A DNA stretch of 64,000 nucleotides, taken from NCBI GenBank assembly GCA_051004015.1, contig JBPCKT010000055.1, forward strand, positions 1-64,000. The letters are read 5' to 3'. How positions within the stretch are numbered: the stretch's first letter is position 1; each line of letters starts with the position of its first letter. A program made the translations under genes and the position numbers. The DNA is from SXOA01 sp051004015. Its GTDB lineage: Bacteria > Planctomycetota > Planctomycetia > Pirellulales > Pirellulaceae. Below, piece by piece: positions 56,201 through 64,000 of the stretch. The notes under the pieces were generated by a model that was not told where the DNA came from, did no database searches, and saw only the letters and a program-made list of their open reading frames with translations.

Positions 56201-56814
56201 TTGAGCTGTGCCAGGCCGCATTCGTCGGTCCGCACCATTTCGTCCAGGGCGACTTTGCCATCGGCATCGTAGACCCGGTAATTCAGCGACGCACTCATCG
56301 GCTCGCCGCGGCCATTCTTGGCGACGACCTTGAGGTTCTGCGTCAATCCGCTTTGCAGCGTCTCATTTCCATAGACGTAAGCGACGACGCGATGGTCCAG
56401 GGAGGGGGAGTCTTGCCGCGGGGGGGCGAAGAACCCGTATCCAATCAGTGCGATCAGCGCCGTGGCCGCCAGACCCGCCAGCCAGTTGCCGGTGCGGTAA
56501 GACGGCACGGGAAAAGATTTGCTTCCTGTCCGGCCGGACTTGGAGGGCTTGAACGGAGATCCTCCGGTCCCTGAATGACTTTTTGCCGCCGGCTGAACCT
56601 TGCGGCCCTCTTCCGGCACAGAGAGAGTGACCGACACGTCTTCAACCTTCGCTGCCGATGCCACCAAATCAGCCTGCAAGCGCACTTCCGCATACAGCCG
56701 GGCCGCGGCGGGGTCCGACTTGATCTGCCGATGCAGTGCGGCGACCTCGTCGGCCGACAGCAGGCCGTAGCACAGGTCCCACATCTGCTCGTGGAGTTTT
56801 TCGTTCTCGTTCAT
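53260..56814 (-). CDS. Large membrane MG2-domain protein with anti-sigma-like N-terminus
   Basis: A 1,184-residue protein. The N-terminal 60 residues (EQMWDLCYGLLSADEVAALH) look like the short domain of planctomycete anti-sigma-like proteins. A membrane helix follows at about 109-128. Then come beta-rich MG2-like modules (about 145-245, 260-360 and 640-720), interrupted by low-complexity Pro/Ala/Gly/Glu linkers. Two more helices lie at about 862-884 and 890-912. A C-terminal module with SLLWEPNLPANEKGEAELHV is like the alpha-2-macroglobulin MG family. It lies 101 bases downstream of an ECF sigma gene, so it may be a membrane-linked regulator. How it controls the factor is an inference. Confidence 0.78.
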   Translation of the reverse strand: MNENEKLHEQMWDLCYGLLSADEVAALHRQIKSDPAAARLYAEVRLQADLVASAAKVEDVSVTLSVPEEGRKVQPAAKSHSGTGGSPFKPSKSGRTGSKSFPVPSYRTGNWLAGLAATALIALIGYGFFAPPRQDSPSLDHRVVAYVYGNETLQSGLTQNLKVVAKNGRGEPMSASLNYRVYDADGKVALDEMVRTDECGLAQLNLRGSAVQPGAILKVQPQSDKQSGVWMDEVQGQNRSGGALASESPQLVVPLAAKKEPVTSEVKFDKDSYQPGETVRFRSHSWMAFSNQPAAPADDWKLATTDGRELKPSAIESRPEAGIASGEFELPADAPDGYYQLFGVNQQAGTVNELEKVAVGKMADFSEASDRRARMEYKENMDSLVQEKSAEKAVDQPDVKMQMAAKGKKELFALGAPPAPSRATARPTSPTEESPAAPAETKSPAPPPGLPLAAAPQEQDKAMKPRSGSGPKADSSREYGEREIASLRKQDALDGKDRRRETTAERGEVSGSILVRGDSLVGKVPEELARKKLLVVVRKANVKVASQEYHGLALDDFKAVDAKSAESRAATNGPVATPTTESTVSQSESASGAAPPTFTLPLLNVQLPPEADGELDVTLYDQSVEPARLVYRQQVNRPSVRGLHIDIEQKETTFTPQQELQIGLRATDHNGNAVPHSWFALRLVREDAVERLAEAASPAPYSRYVEDKTTGFGGGGGQRGRSILPGVSESFDSGKSEAKDAVAKKAPQDEAAKKADPEREAMESEFKLKKAQGGSAPAGPDGLDRLSSSAALDPDGAVQPQAEDFRMFRDSREQHSYFSEQDIPGEPTDPREVLLASNDALVQNSVRAEETAAQAARTSFQQMVGRVVLAVSAAALLLLGLLAILHRPAQAKVWVPAMAVVAGSFAVGCIWLINGKIARHDIQTTAAIAPAERSGGEFFQRDARPIAPAAKSEPLAAPGTDDLGPAAALDEMTANRRRDRLNDPAEKRYSSATPGGGLPAGGPLTPGGAGGLGTGEGGRGKGIKESADEKQLAEGKPGAAPQAAARPNERAPAPPGPRAEEDEKKMAAELTKNALPRAEPAKDVAEPKAKGDGQGAAKPITMKSALALSGREKRAKSRSLLWEPNLPANEKGEAELHVQLPAEEGDYVLIVDVQGPSGVGTVQKRIPVRVPPAASTEPAAPAKP

Positions 56815-56843
56815 CGATCACACTTCTTGTTGACAAAGGCTCT

Positions 56844-56897
56844 GCTTAGCCCTCGCGTCCACGCGGGGACAGCACCGCGTGGACGCGGTGGCTAAGC
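56844..56897. repeat. Long palindrome between the sigma and MG2 genes
   Basis: GCTTAGCC (56844-56851) and GGCTAAGC (56890-56897) enclose a 13-bp stem, CGCGTCCACGCGG/CCGCGTGGACGCG, with loop GGACAGCA. It may attenuate transcription between the two genes. Confidence 0.7.
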
Positions 56898-56915
56898 AAC
56901 TTCCATTGCCTCCCT

Positions 56916-57476
56916 CTATTCCGCCAGCACTTCCCGCAGCTTGCTCAGTGCCAGCCGCATCCTCGTCTTCACGGTCCCTGATGGCACTTCCAGTGCCACC
57001 GCAATCTCTTCGTAAGTCATCTCCCCATTTTGCCGCAGCAGGAATACTTCCTGCTCCTCGGGACGAAGCTCCGAGAGCGCCTGCCGCAAACGGCTGAGGC
57101 GTTCATCCTGCTCCACGAGCAGGTCCGGTCCGTCCTCCTGGCTGGCAATCATGGATTCGTCATCGCCCATCGACTGTCTCTTCCGCCGCCACGCCGTCTC
57201 GCGGATGTCCCGCCCGGTGTTCAGGGCGATGCGGAAAATCCAGGCCTTCAAGTTTTGTACTTCGACCAATTTTTCATGGTTGCGCCAACATTTGATAAAC
57301 GCTTCCTGCAAGGCATCGCGGGCATCCTCCATGTTCCCCACCAGGTAGAACAGCGTACCCAAAAGCTCGGGCTGATACAGCGCAAAAGCATCCTCCAGCG
57401 CGGCCGCATCCCGGGCGCGCGGTTTGGAAGCTGGGGCCTTGGGGGCGGCCTTGCTTTCGGGTGCTGTCACAGCCAT
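56916..57476 (-). CDS. ECF-family RNA polymerase sigma factor
   Basis: A 186-residue sigma factor. The sigma2 domain includes DARDALQEAFIKCWRN, and the sigma4 helix-turn-helix contains MTYEEIAVALEVPSGTVKTR. The N-terminal 20 residues are Ala/Pro/Lys-rich and likely flexible. It is followed by the MG2-type protein, which probably controls it as a membrane regulator. No clear -35/-10 pair of ECF type is seen upstream. Confidence 0.92.
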   Translation of the reverse strand: MAVTAPESKAAPKAPASKPRARDAAALEDAFALYQPELLGTLFYLVGNMEDARDALQEAFIKCWRNHEKLVEVQNLKAWIFRIALNTGRDIRETAWRRKRQSMGDDESMIASQEDGPDLLVEQDERLSRLRQALSELRPEEQEVFLLRQNGEMTYEEIAVALEVPSGTVKTRMRLALSKLREVLAE

Positions 57477-57644
57477 GCCTTCTAGAAGTGAGACGAATCC
57501 GTCATGCCAACAGATTGACGCCGGTCCATGTTTTTAGCAGAAAGGGTGAGCTGTTTCTCATATAGCGCCCTTTCGACGGGCCAAGCAGAAACGTTGATTT
57601 GCGACGCAACTTATTTCCAGGACTATGCTTAGGTACATGTCCCA

Positions 57645-58031
57645 TTATGGCTTTCGATAGGGAACATGGGCGGTTGCGAGCATGGGAAAGTGTCTCGTGT
57701 TGAGCGTAACCAGAATCGCGCCACAGGCCTCTGCCGAAGCGGCGATGAGCGCGTCGGCGAGTCCGACGCCGTGGCTCTTGCCAAAATCCCGTCGAAACAG
57801 TCCACCCTGCTGGGCAATCGTGGCATCGATGGTGACTACCTGGAACGCGCGAACAAACGATTCCAAGGCGGTTCGCTCCGCGCCGTCGCGCACCCCGGCA
57901 TAGAGTTCGGCCACCGTTATCGCCGAAATGAGGTGATTGCCGCTCAAGCCTTCGATGTACGAAATCGCGTCGGCATAGCCGCGAAGATAGTCAATCGCCA
58001 CGTCCGTATCGATGAGTAGCGGTGCGGCCAT
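57645..58031 (-). CDS. vapC: PIN-domain toxin VapC
   Basis: A 128-residue PIN-domain ribonuclease. Acidic metal-site residues are in LLIDTDVAIDYLRG, in TVAELYAGVRDG and in GLADALIAASA; the last motif is TLNTRHFPML. VapC toxins cut tRNA or rRNA. It starts 12 bases after the vapB stop, in the usual antitoxin-first order. Confidence 0.9.
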   Translation of the reverse strand: MAAPLLIDTDVAIDYLRGYADAISYIEGLSGNHLISAITVAELYAGVRDGAERTALESFVRAFQVVTIDATIAQQGGLFRRDFGKSHGVGLADALIAASAEACGAILVTLNTRHFPMLATAHVPYRKP

Positions 58032-58043
58032 TCGGGGCAGTCC

Positions 58044-58277
58044 CTAAAACCTGTCCATTTCGGCACGCAGAGCTTGAAAATCCGGCAGGTCCGTGCGGTC
58101 TTTCCAAATTCCCCGCGCCTGGCGGAGGAGGGAAAGGCGGTCGTGCGGCGGCGTAGACCCTAGAAACTGCCGGACGGCTTCATGCAGAAGGGCGTCTTGA
58201 GTTTTTCCGGTGGTTTCCGTCAGGGCCTGCAAGGCTTCCCCCTCGGCAGTCGACAGCGTGATCTGTGCGGTGACCAT
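58044..58277 (-). CDS. vapB: VapB-like antitoxin
   Basis: A 77-residue protein. Its N-terminus (AQITLSTAEGEALQALTETT) resembles ribbon-helix-helix proteins. The C-terminus (IWKDRTDLPDFQALRAEMDRF) is of the type that binds and blocks VapC. GGGAA is about 4 bases from the ATG. It diverges from the ECF sigma gene at 58389. Confidence 0.82.
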   Translation of the reverse strand: MVTAQITLSTAEGEALQALTETTGKTQDALLHEAVRQFLGSTPPHDRLSLLRQARGIWKDRTDLPDFQALRAEMDRF

Positions 58278-58388
58278 TTCCCAATTCCCCTTTCATCTCT
58301 ATTGTACAGCGCCGGCACAGCCGAAGAATCTCAAATTTCCAATCTCGAATCCGTGTTCCCTGAGCTTTCTTTCGTCCATAATAACCCC

Positions 58389-59021
58389 ATGTGGCCCGAA
58401 GCGGAAAAAACCGAAGAGCTTCTCGCGGGAGTGCGGGGGGGGGATGCCGAGGCGATCAATCGCCTGATGGACCGGCACCGCGATTCCATCCGCCGCATGG
58501 TGCAACTTCGGCTGGACCAGAAGATCCAGCGACGAATTGACGCCAGCGACGTGGTGCAGGATGTCCTCATCGAGGCCAGCCGACGGCTCAAGGATTATCT
58601 GGCGAACCCGGTGATGTCCTTCCATCTCTGGCTGCGGCAGATTGCCCAGGACCGGATTATCGACGCCCACCGCCGGCACCGGGTCAGCGCCAAGCGGAGC
58701 GTGGACCGCGAGCGGAACCTGGCCGTCCCCTCCGCGGACGACCATTCCACCATGGACCTCGCCGCCCAGCTTGTCGGCCGCGAGCTCACCCCCGCCGCTG
58801 CCGCCACGCAGAAGGAAATGGCACGCTGCGTCGAAGCCGCCATCTCGCGGCTTCCCGACCAGGACTGCGAAATCATCGTCATGCGGCACTACGAGCAGCT
58901 CTCCAACCAGGAAATCGCGCAGGCCCTTGGGCTGAGTGAACCAGCGGCCAGTATGCGGTATCTTAGAGCAGTGAGGCGGCTACGGGAGCTGCTAAACAGT
59001 CCAAACTCAATCGGCGAGTGA
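58389..59021 (+). CDS. ECF-family RNA polymerase sigma factor (planctomycete type)
   Basis: A 210-residue sigma factor. The sigma2 region has INRLMDRHRDSIRRMVQLRL, then DASDVVQDVLIEASRRL. Sigma4 has LSNQEIAQALGLSEPAASMR. ATG 58389 is chosen over a much longer frame that overlaps vapB. The next gene, an ATPase, could start at ATG 59042 or, with GTGA overlap, at GTG 59018. That closeness may couple the sigma gene to the ATPase/TOPRIM pair. The usual planctomycete partner, a kinase, is absent next to it. Confidence 0.9.
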   Translation: MWPEAEKTEELLAGVRGGDAEAINRLMDRHRDSIRRMVQLRLDQKIQRRIDASDVVQDVLIEASRRLKDYLANPVMSFHLWLRQIAQDRIIDAHRRHRVSAKRSVDRERNLAVPSADDHSTMDLAAQLVGRELTPAAAATQKEMARCVEAAISRLPDQDCEIIVMRHYEQLSNQEIAQALGLSEPAASMRYLRAVRRLRELLNSPNSIGE

Positions 59022-59041
59022 TTTACTTTCGCGAGCAGTTT

Positions 59042-60157
59042 ATGATTCGAACCATTTCCATACGCGGCTTTAGAAGCATCAACAGTGTTCAGGTTGAATT
59101 GGAGCCCGTCACCGTACTGGTCGGCCGCAGTGGTTCAGGCAAGTCGAACTTCGTGCGCGCCATCCGTTTTCTGAGGGATTATCTGATAACTGGGGATCGA
59201 GATTCTTCTGCTGGAGGGAGCTTTCAAAAACTCGCCCCCGCCAATCAAGGAGAACCCCAACTGACCTACAAAGTCGCCTTCGACATTGAAGGACTGGAAG
59301 GGACTTTTCAATACAGTCTGTGCCTGCCTTACCAAGCAGGAAAAGTTGAAGAATCCCTCAAGCTGGGTGAAAAGGTGCTGTTTTCGCATGTCGCCGGAAA
59401 ATGGGTCACAGAACCAAACGTGCAGTCCCCTCCTCCTCCTACCTGCCCGATGCTCGGTAAAATTCCGGCAATTAGTGAAACAGTCATCGCCTTCTCTGCT
59501 CTGACAAATGGAGTCGGCTGTTACGAGTTTCCATTTGGAGTGCTCGGCCAATCCGCCACGAGCAAGGGCGATGGGCTTGCAGACGATGCTCGCAACTACT
59601 TGTTCGTGATGAAGGGAATTACAAGCAACATTCGCAACTTAAAACTTCGTAAGAGCATCAATGGTTCGTTAATGGCGCTGAATCCAACGGTATCGGCCGT
59701 CGAACTGAACTCGATTCAAAGTCCCACGAGTATCTTGGTGACGCACCAGTTCAATGGATCGCGATTGTCGTTATCGTTGTCCGAGGAATCCGAGGGCTTT
59801 CGACGCTTTTTTGCGCATCTCTTGGCAATCTATCAGGATTCGTCCAAACAGTTGCTGGTTTTCGAAGAGCCTGAAAATGGAATCTATCCCGGAGCGTTGC
59901 AATTATTGGCGGATGAACTCAAAGCTGCACCGTATGCCAATCGCGGACAAGTGTTGTTGACAACGCACAGCCCCGGCCTGCTGAACCATTTCGATATTGA
60001 GTCGCTGCGGGTAGTAACCTTGAAAAACGGTGGAACGCAGATTGGCAAAGTTGCCTCCGAGCAAGTTCAAGCGGTGAAGGATGATCTGATGAGAACCGGT
60101 GAATTGCTAACCGTGGACGAGGCTCGTATCGCCGACGAGGAGGTAGTTGCACCATGA
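59042..60157 (+). CDS. AAA/ABC-type ATPase of an ATPase-TOPRIM-like pair
   Basis: A 371-residue SMC/OLD-type ATPase. Walker A is GRSGSGKS (28-35), the ABC-type signature region LSLSEESEGFRRFF precedes Walker B LLVFEEPENG, and LLTTHSPGLL is the switch histidine. The segment in between may be a small coiled-coil or dimer part. It overlaps the downstream gene by ATGA (60154-60157). AAA15-like ATPases paired with TOPRIM-like nucleases form phage-defence systems such as PARIS; this pair has the same gene order. ATG 59042 has a weak ribosome site; GTG 59018 is an alternative. Confidence 0.85.
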   Translation: MIRTISIRGFRSINSVQVELEPVTVLVGRSGSGKSNFVRAIRFLRDYLITGDRDSSAGGSFQKLAPANQGEPQLTYKVAFDIEGLEGTFQYSLCLPYQAGKVEESLKLGEKVLFSHVAGKWVTEPNVQSPPPPTCPMLGKIPAISETVIAFSALTNGVGCYEFPFGVLGQSATSKGDGLADDARNYLFVMKGITSNIRNLKLRKSINGSLMALNPTVSAVELNSIQSPTSILVTHQFNGSRLSLSLSEESEGFRRFFAHLLAIYQDSSKQLLVFEEPENGIYPGALQLLADELKAAPYANRGQVLLTTHSPGLLNHFDIESLRVVTLKNGGTQIGKVASEQVQAVKDDLMRTGELLTVDEARIADEEVVAP

Positions 60158-60846
60158 AAAAACTCGTTCTCTTCGGAGAAGGGGACGGAGAGAAACGAGC
60201 CCTCCCAGTAATTACCAGCCGAATAATTTCGGAAATGAACGCATGGCATGTCGTTTCCCTTGAACCCGATGCGATGATTGTTGGAGAGCTACCGGGACTG
60301 CTGAAGAACAATGCTGCTGAATGGCGGCGATTTCTGCGAATCGCTCGCAAACGCAAGGATTTTGGCGGTGTTCTACTTTTGCTCGACGGCGATTGCCCAT
60401 CACGAAGCCTGCGAGGCGAAAAGTTCTGCTCCAAAGTCTTTGCGGGGCGCCTGGCAAAGGTTGCTGTCGATGAGGGTGCTGGAACCAGTTTCTCTGTCGC
60501 GATAGTTTTTGCGTGCAGGGAATTCGAGTCGTGGATTATCGCCGGAATCGAGTCTTTGGCGGGGCGAGATCTTCCCAACCCGGCAACCCGAGTCGAAGCA
60601 GCAACGACGCCTCCGGAAGGAGACTTGGAAAGTAACCCGCGAGATGCGAAAGGGTGGCTGGGAAAGCATATGGTCAATGGCTACAGCGCGCCGAGAGACC
60701 AAGCAGTCCTGGCGCGAGAAGTGGATCTGAATCTTATTCGCTCCAAGGGTATGAGGTCATTTGCTCGCTTTGAATCCGCCATCCGTCAACTCATAACCTC
60801 ATTTCAACACAGCGTGTCTATCGCGACTCCGTTTGTCACCGAGTAA
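60154..60846 (+). CDS. DUF4276-like (TOPRIM-like) protein, partner of the ATPase
   Basis: A 230-residue protein. Residues LFGEGDGEKRALPVI open the fold with the conserved Glu, VLLLLDGDCPS gives a DxD-type acidic pair, and FACREFESWIIAG holds an E-x-E-x-W-like segment. These are marks of DUF4276, which I place near the TOPRIM-like nucleases. If catalytic, it would cut DNA or RNA. The ATGA overlap with the ATPase gene means translational coupling. It is probably the effector of the pair; no direct evidence of defence exists in the window. Confidence 0.78.
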   Translation: MKKLVLFGEGDGEKRALPVITSRIISEMNAWHVVSLEPDAMIVGELPGLLKNNAAEWRRFLRIARKRKDFGGVLLLLDGDCPSRSLRGEKFCSKVFAGRLAKVAVDEGAGTSFSVAIVFACREFESWIIAGIESLAGRDLPNPATRVEAATTPPEGDLESNPRDAKGWLGKHMVNGYSAPRDQAVLAREVDLNLIRSKGMRSFARFESAIRQLITSFQHSVSIATPFVTE

Positions 60847-60985
60847 TGCCTCGGTCGTGCCATCCGCACAACGAGTCCGGCCTGCCGGAAAAGGGCATTG
60901 TCGGCCATAATGGAGGGTGGTGCCTGATGGTCTGGCCAACGCTCATCCTCTTCGCCCATCCCAATCCTCTCCCGCCCCTTGCTTC

Positions 60986-62806
<1,821 letters not shown>

Positions 62807-62849
62807 CGGGCCAAGACATTTTTCACGATGAGGATTGAGGACTGACGGC

Positions 62850-64000
62850 ATGGGTGTTTTACTGCAAATCAAAAACGCCTACAAGCGTTACGGCGACCAG
62901 GTGCTGCTCGACGGCGCGGAAGCGACGCTGACCGACGATGTGAAGGTCGGCTTTGTCGGCCGGAACGGGGCGGGCAAAAGCACGCTGCTGCGCGTGCTGC
63001 TGGGGGAGGAAGAGCTGGATCGGGGAGAAATCAGCCGCCATCCCAAGCTGCAGATTGGCTACCTGCGGCAGCACGACCCGTTTCAGCCGGGGGAGACGGC
63101 CCTCGAGTTCCTGATGCGGGACAGCGGCCAGCCGGACTGGAAATGCGGCGAAGTGGCCGGCGAATTCGAGCTGAAGGGAGCCTATTTGCAAGGTCCGCTC
63201 GCCAAGCTCTCCGGCGGCTGGCAGACGCGCGTCAAGCTGGCGGCGCTCTTGCTGCACGAACCCAATCTGCTGCTCCTCGACGAGCCGACAAACTTCCTGG
63301 ACCTCCGCACGCAAATCCTGCTGGAGCACTTCCTCCGGCACTATGACCAGGCCTGCCTCATCGTCTCGCACGACCGGGCGTTCCTCGGCGCGACCTGCAG
63401 CGCCACGCTCGACCTCTCCCGCGGCAAGCTGACGATGTTCCCCGGCAAGATCGACGCCTTCCTGGAATTTCAAGTGGAGCGACGCCTGCACGAAGAGCGG
63501 GCCAACTCGGCCGTCCTCGCCAAGCGCCGCCACCTGGAGGAGTTCATCGCCAAGAACAGGGCCCGGGCCAGCACCGCGACCCGCGCCCGCTCCAAGAGCA
63601 AGGAGCTGGAAAAACTGGAGGTCATCGAGATTGCCGGCGATGAGCCGACCGCCAATATTCAGGCTCCGCTGGTGGAACCTCGCAAGGGCGCTGCCGTCCG
63701 CTGCCGCGATCTGGCGATGGGCTATGAGGACCGGCAGATCGCCGACGATATCAACCTGGAAATCGACCACGGCTCGCGGGCTGCCATCGTGGGGGACAAC
63801 GGCCAGGGAAAGACAACGTTTCTGCGCACCGTCGTCGATTCGCTTTCACCCCTGGCCGGCGAGGTCCGCTGGGGGCACGGCTGCCAGGTTGGCATCTACG
63901 CCCAGCACGTTTACACCAGCCTCCCCGAAAAGCAGACGGTGCTGGAGTACCTGGAGTACAACGCGGCCATCGGCACCAAGACCCAGCAGATTCTCGACCT
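62850..64000 (+). CDS. ABC-F family ATPase, cut by the window end
   Basis: Open to the right edge, with 383 residues seen. It starts at ATG 62850 (MGVLLQIKNAYKRYGDQ). It has Walker A GRNGAGKST, signature LSGGWQTRVKLA, Walker B LLLLDEPTNFLDL and the second Walker A GDNGQGKTT. The inter-domain linker includes KNRARASTATRARSKS, a basic segment of the type that contacts tRNA or rRNA. It lies 43 bases after the previous ABC-F gene, so the two may be cotranscribed. The real C-terminus is outside the window. Confidence 0.9.
   Translation, partial: MGVLLQIKNAYKRYGDQVLLDGAEATLTDDVKVGFVGRNGAGKSTLLRVLLGEEELDRGEISRHPKLQIGYLRQHDPFQPGETALEFLMRDSGQPDWKCGEVAGEFELKGAYLQGPLAKLSGGWQTRVKLAALLLHEPNLLLLDEPTNFLDLRTQILLEHFLRHYDQACLIVSHDRAFLGATCSATLDLSRGKLTMFPGKIDAFLEFQVERRLHEERANSAVLAKRRHLEEFIAKNRARASTATRARSKSKELEKLEVIEIAGDEPTANIQAPLVEPRKGAAVRCRDLAMGYEDRQIADDINLEIDHGSRAAIVGDNGQGKTTFLRTVVDSLSPLAGEVRWGHGCQVGIYAQHVYTSLPEKQTVLEYLEYNAAIGTKTQQILD

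Overview
The window is GC-rich, gene-dense bacterial chromosome, almost certainly from a member of the Planctomycetota. The lineage call rests on family content: a DUF1549/DUF1553 Big_2 protein followed by a DUF1501 protein and a pre-peptidase-domain protein, two further DUF1501 proteins, a sulfatase, a DUF1559 pseudopilin-like protein, an MG2-type membrane protein with its own ECF sigma factor, Hanks-type kinases, and a SecA enlarged to about 1,239 residues. The order is uncertain; Pirellulales-like is my guess. A kdtA gene implies a Kdo-type lipopolysaccharide envelope.

Layout. 0.3-6.5 kb (+): DUF1549, DUF1501 and pre-peptidase genes, operon-like. 6.7-7.9 kb: a tyrosine recombinase gene broken by a 165-bp MITE-like insertion. 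8.1-15 kb (-): two DUF1501 genes, a sialidase-like BNR protein, an MFS transporter and a Gfo/Idh/MocA oxidoreductase, which look like a carbohydrate-use cluster. 15-19.4 kb (-): a sensor kinase, an SRPBCC protein and a TIGR01777 epimerase. 19.6-30.5 kb: secreted, hydrolytic and transport proteins and two uncharacterised proteins. 30.6-37.1 kb: an accessory cluster around carB, with a copied carB leader and 5' end, hicAB, carB itself, and a putative restriction-modification pair. 37.2-44.3 kb: VOC, cupredoxin-like and phosphoesterase proteins, ThiC, a HEAT-like protein, a Cys-rich coiled-coil protein and RNase D. 44.4-46.1 kb: a kinase split by a one-base frameshift in a C tract. 46.4-53.2 kb: secA, kdtA, a DUF1559 gene and eda. 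53.3-57.5 kb: MG2 protein and ECF sigma. 57.6-60.9 kb: vapBC, a second ECF sigma gene, and an ATPase/TOPRIM-like pair resembling two-gene phage defence systems. 61-64 kb: two ABC-F ATPases, the second cut by the window end.

The most interesting signals are these. (1) The MITE-like insertion has a TCA target duplication, and virtual excision restores the integrase frame exactly. (2) carB's upstream region and first 12 codons are duplicated on either side of hicAB. (3) The ATPase plus DUF4276-like pair overlaps by ATGA. (4) Intergenic palindromes have stems that change in sequence but stay self-complementary around TCC or GGA loops, often at stop codons. (5) kdtA appears to start at ATC behind a perfect Shine-Dalgarno sequence. 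(6) A kinase reading frame breaks in a poly-C tract.

All assignments come from reading the sequence and from family knowledge; no database search was run.
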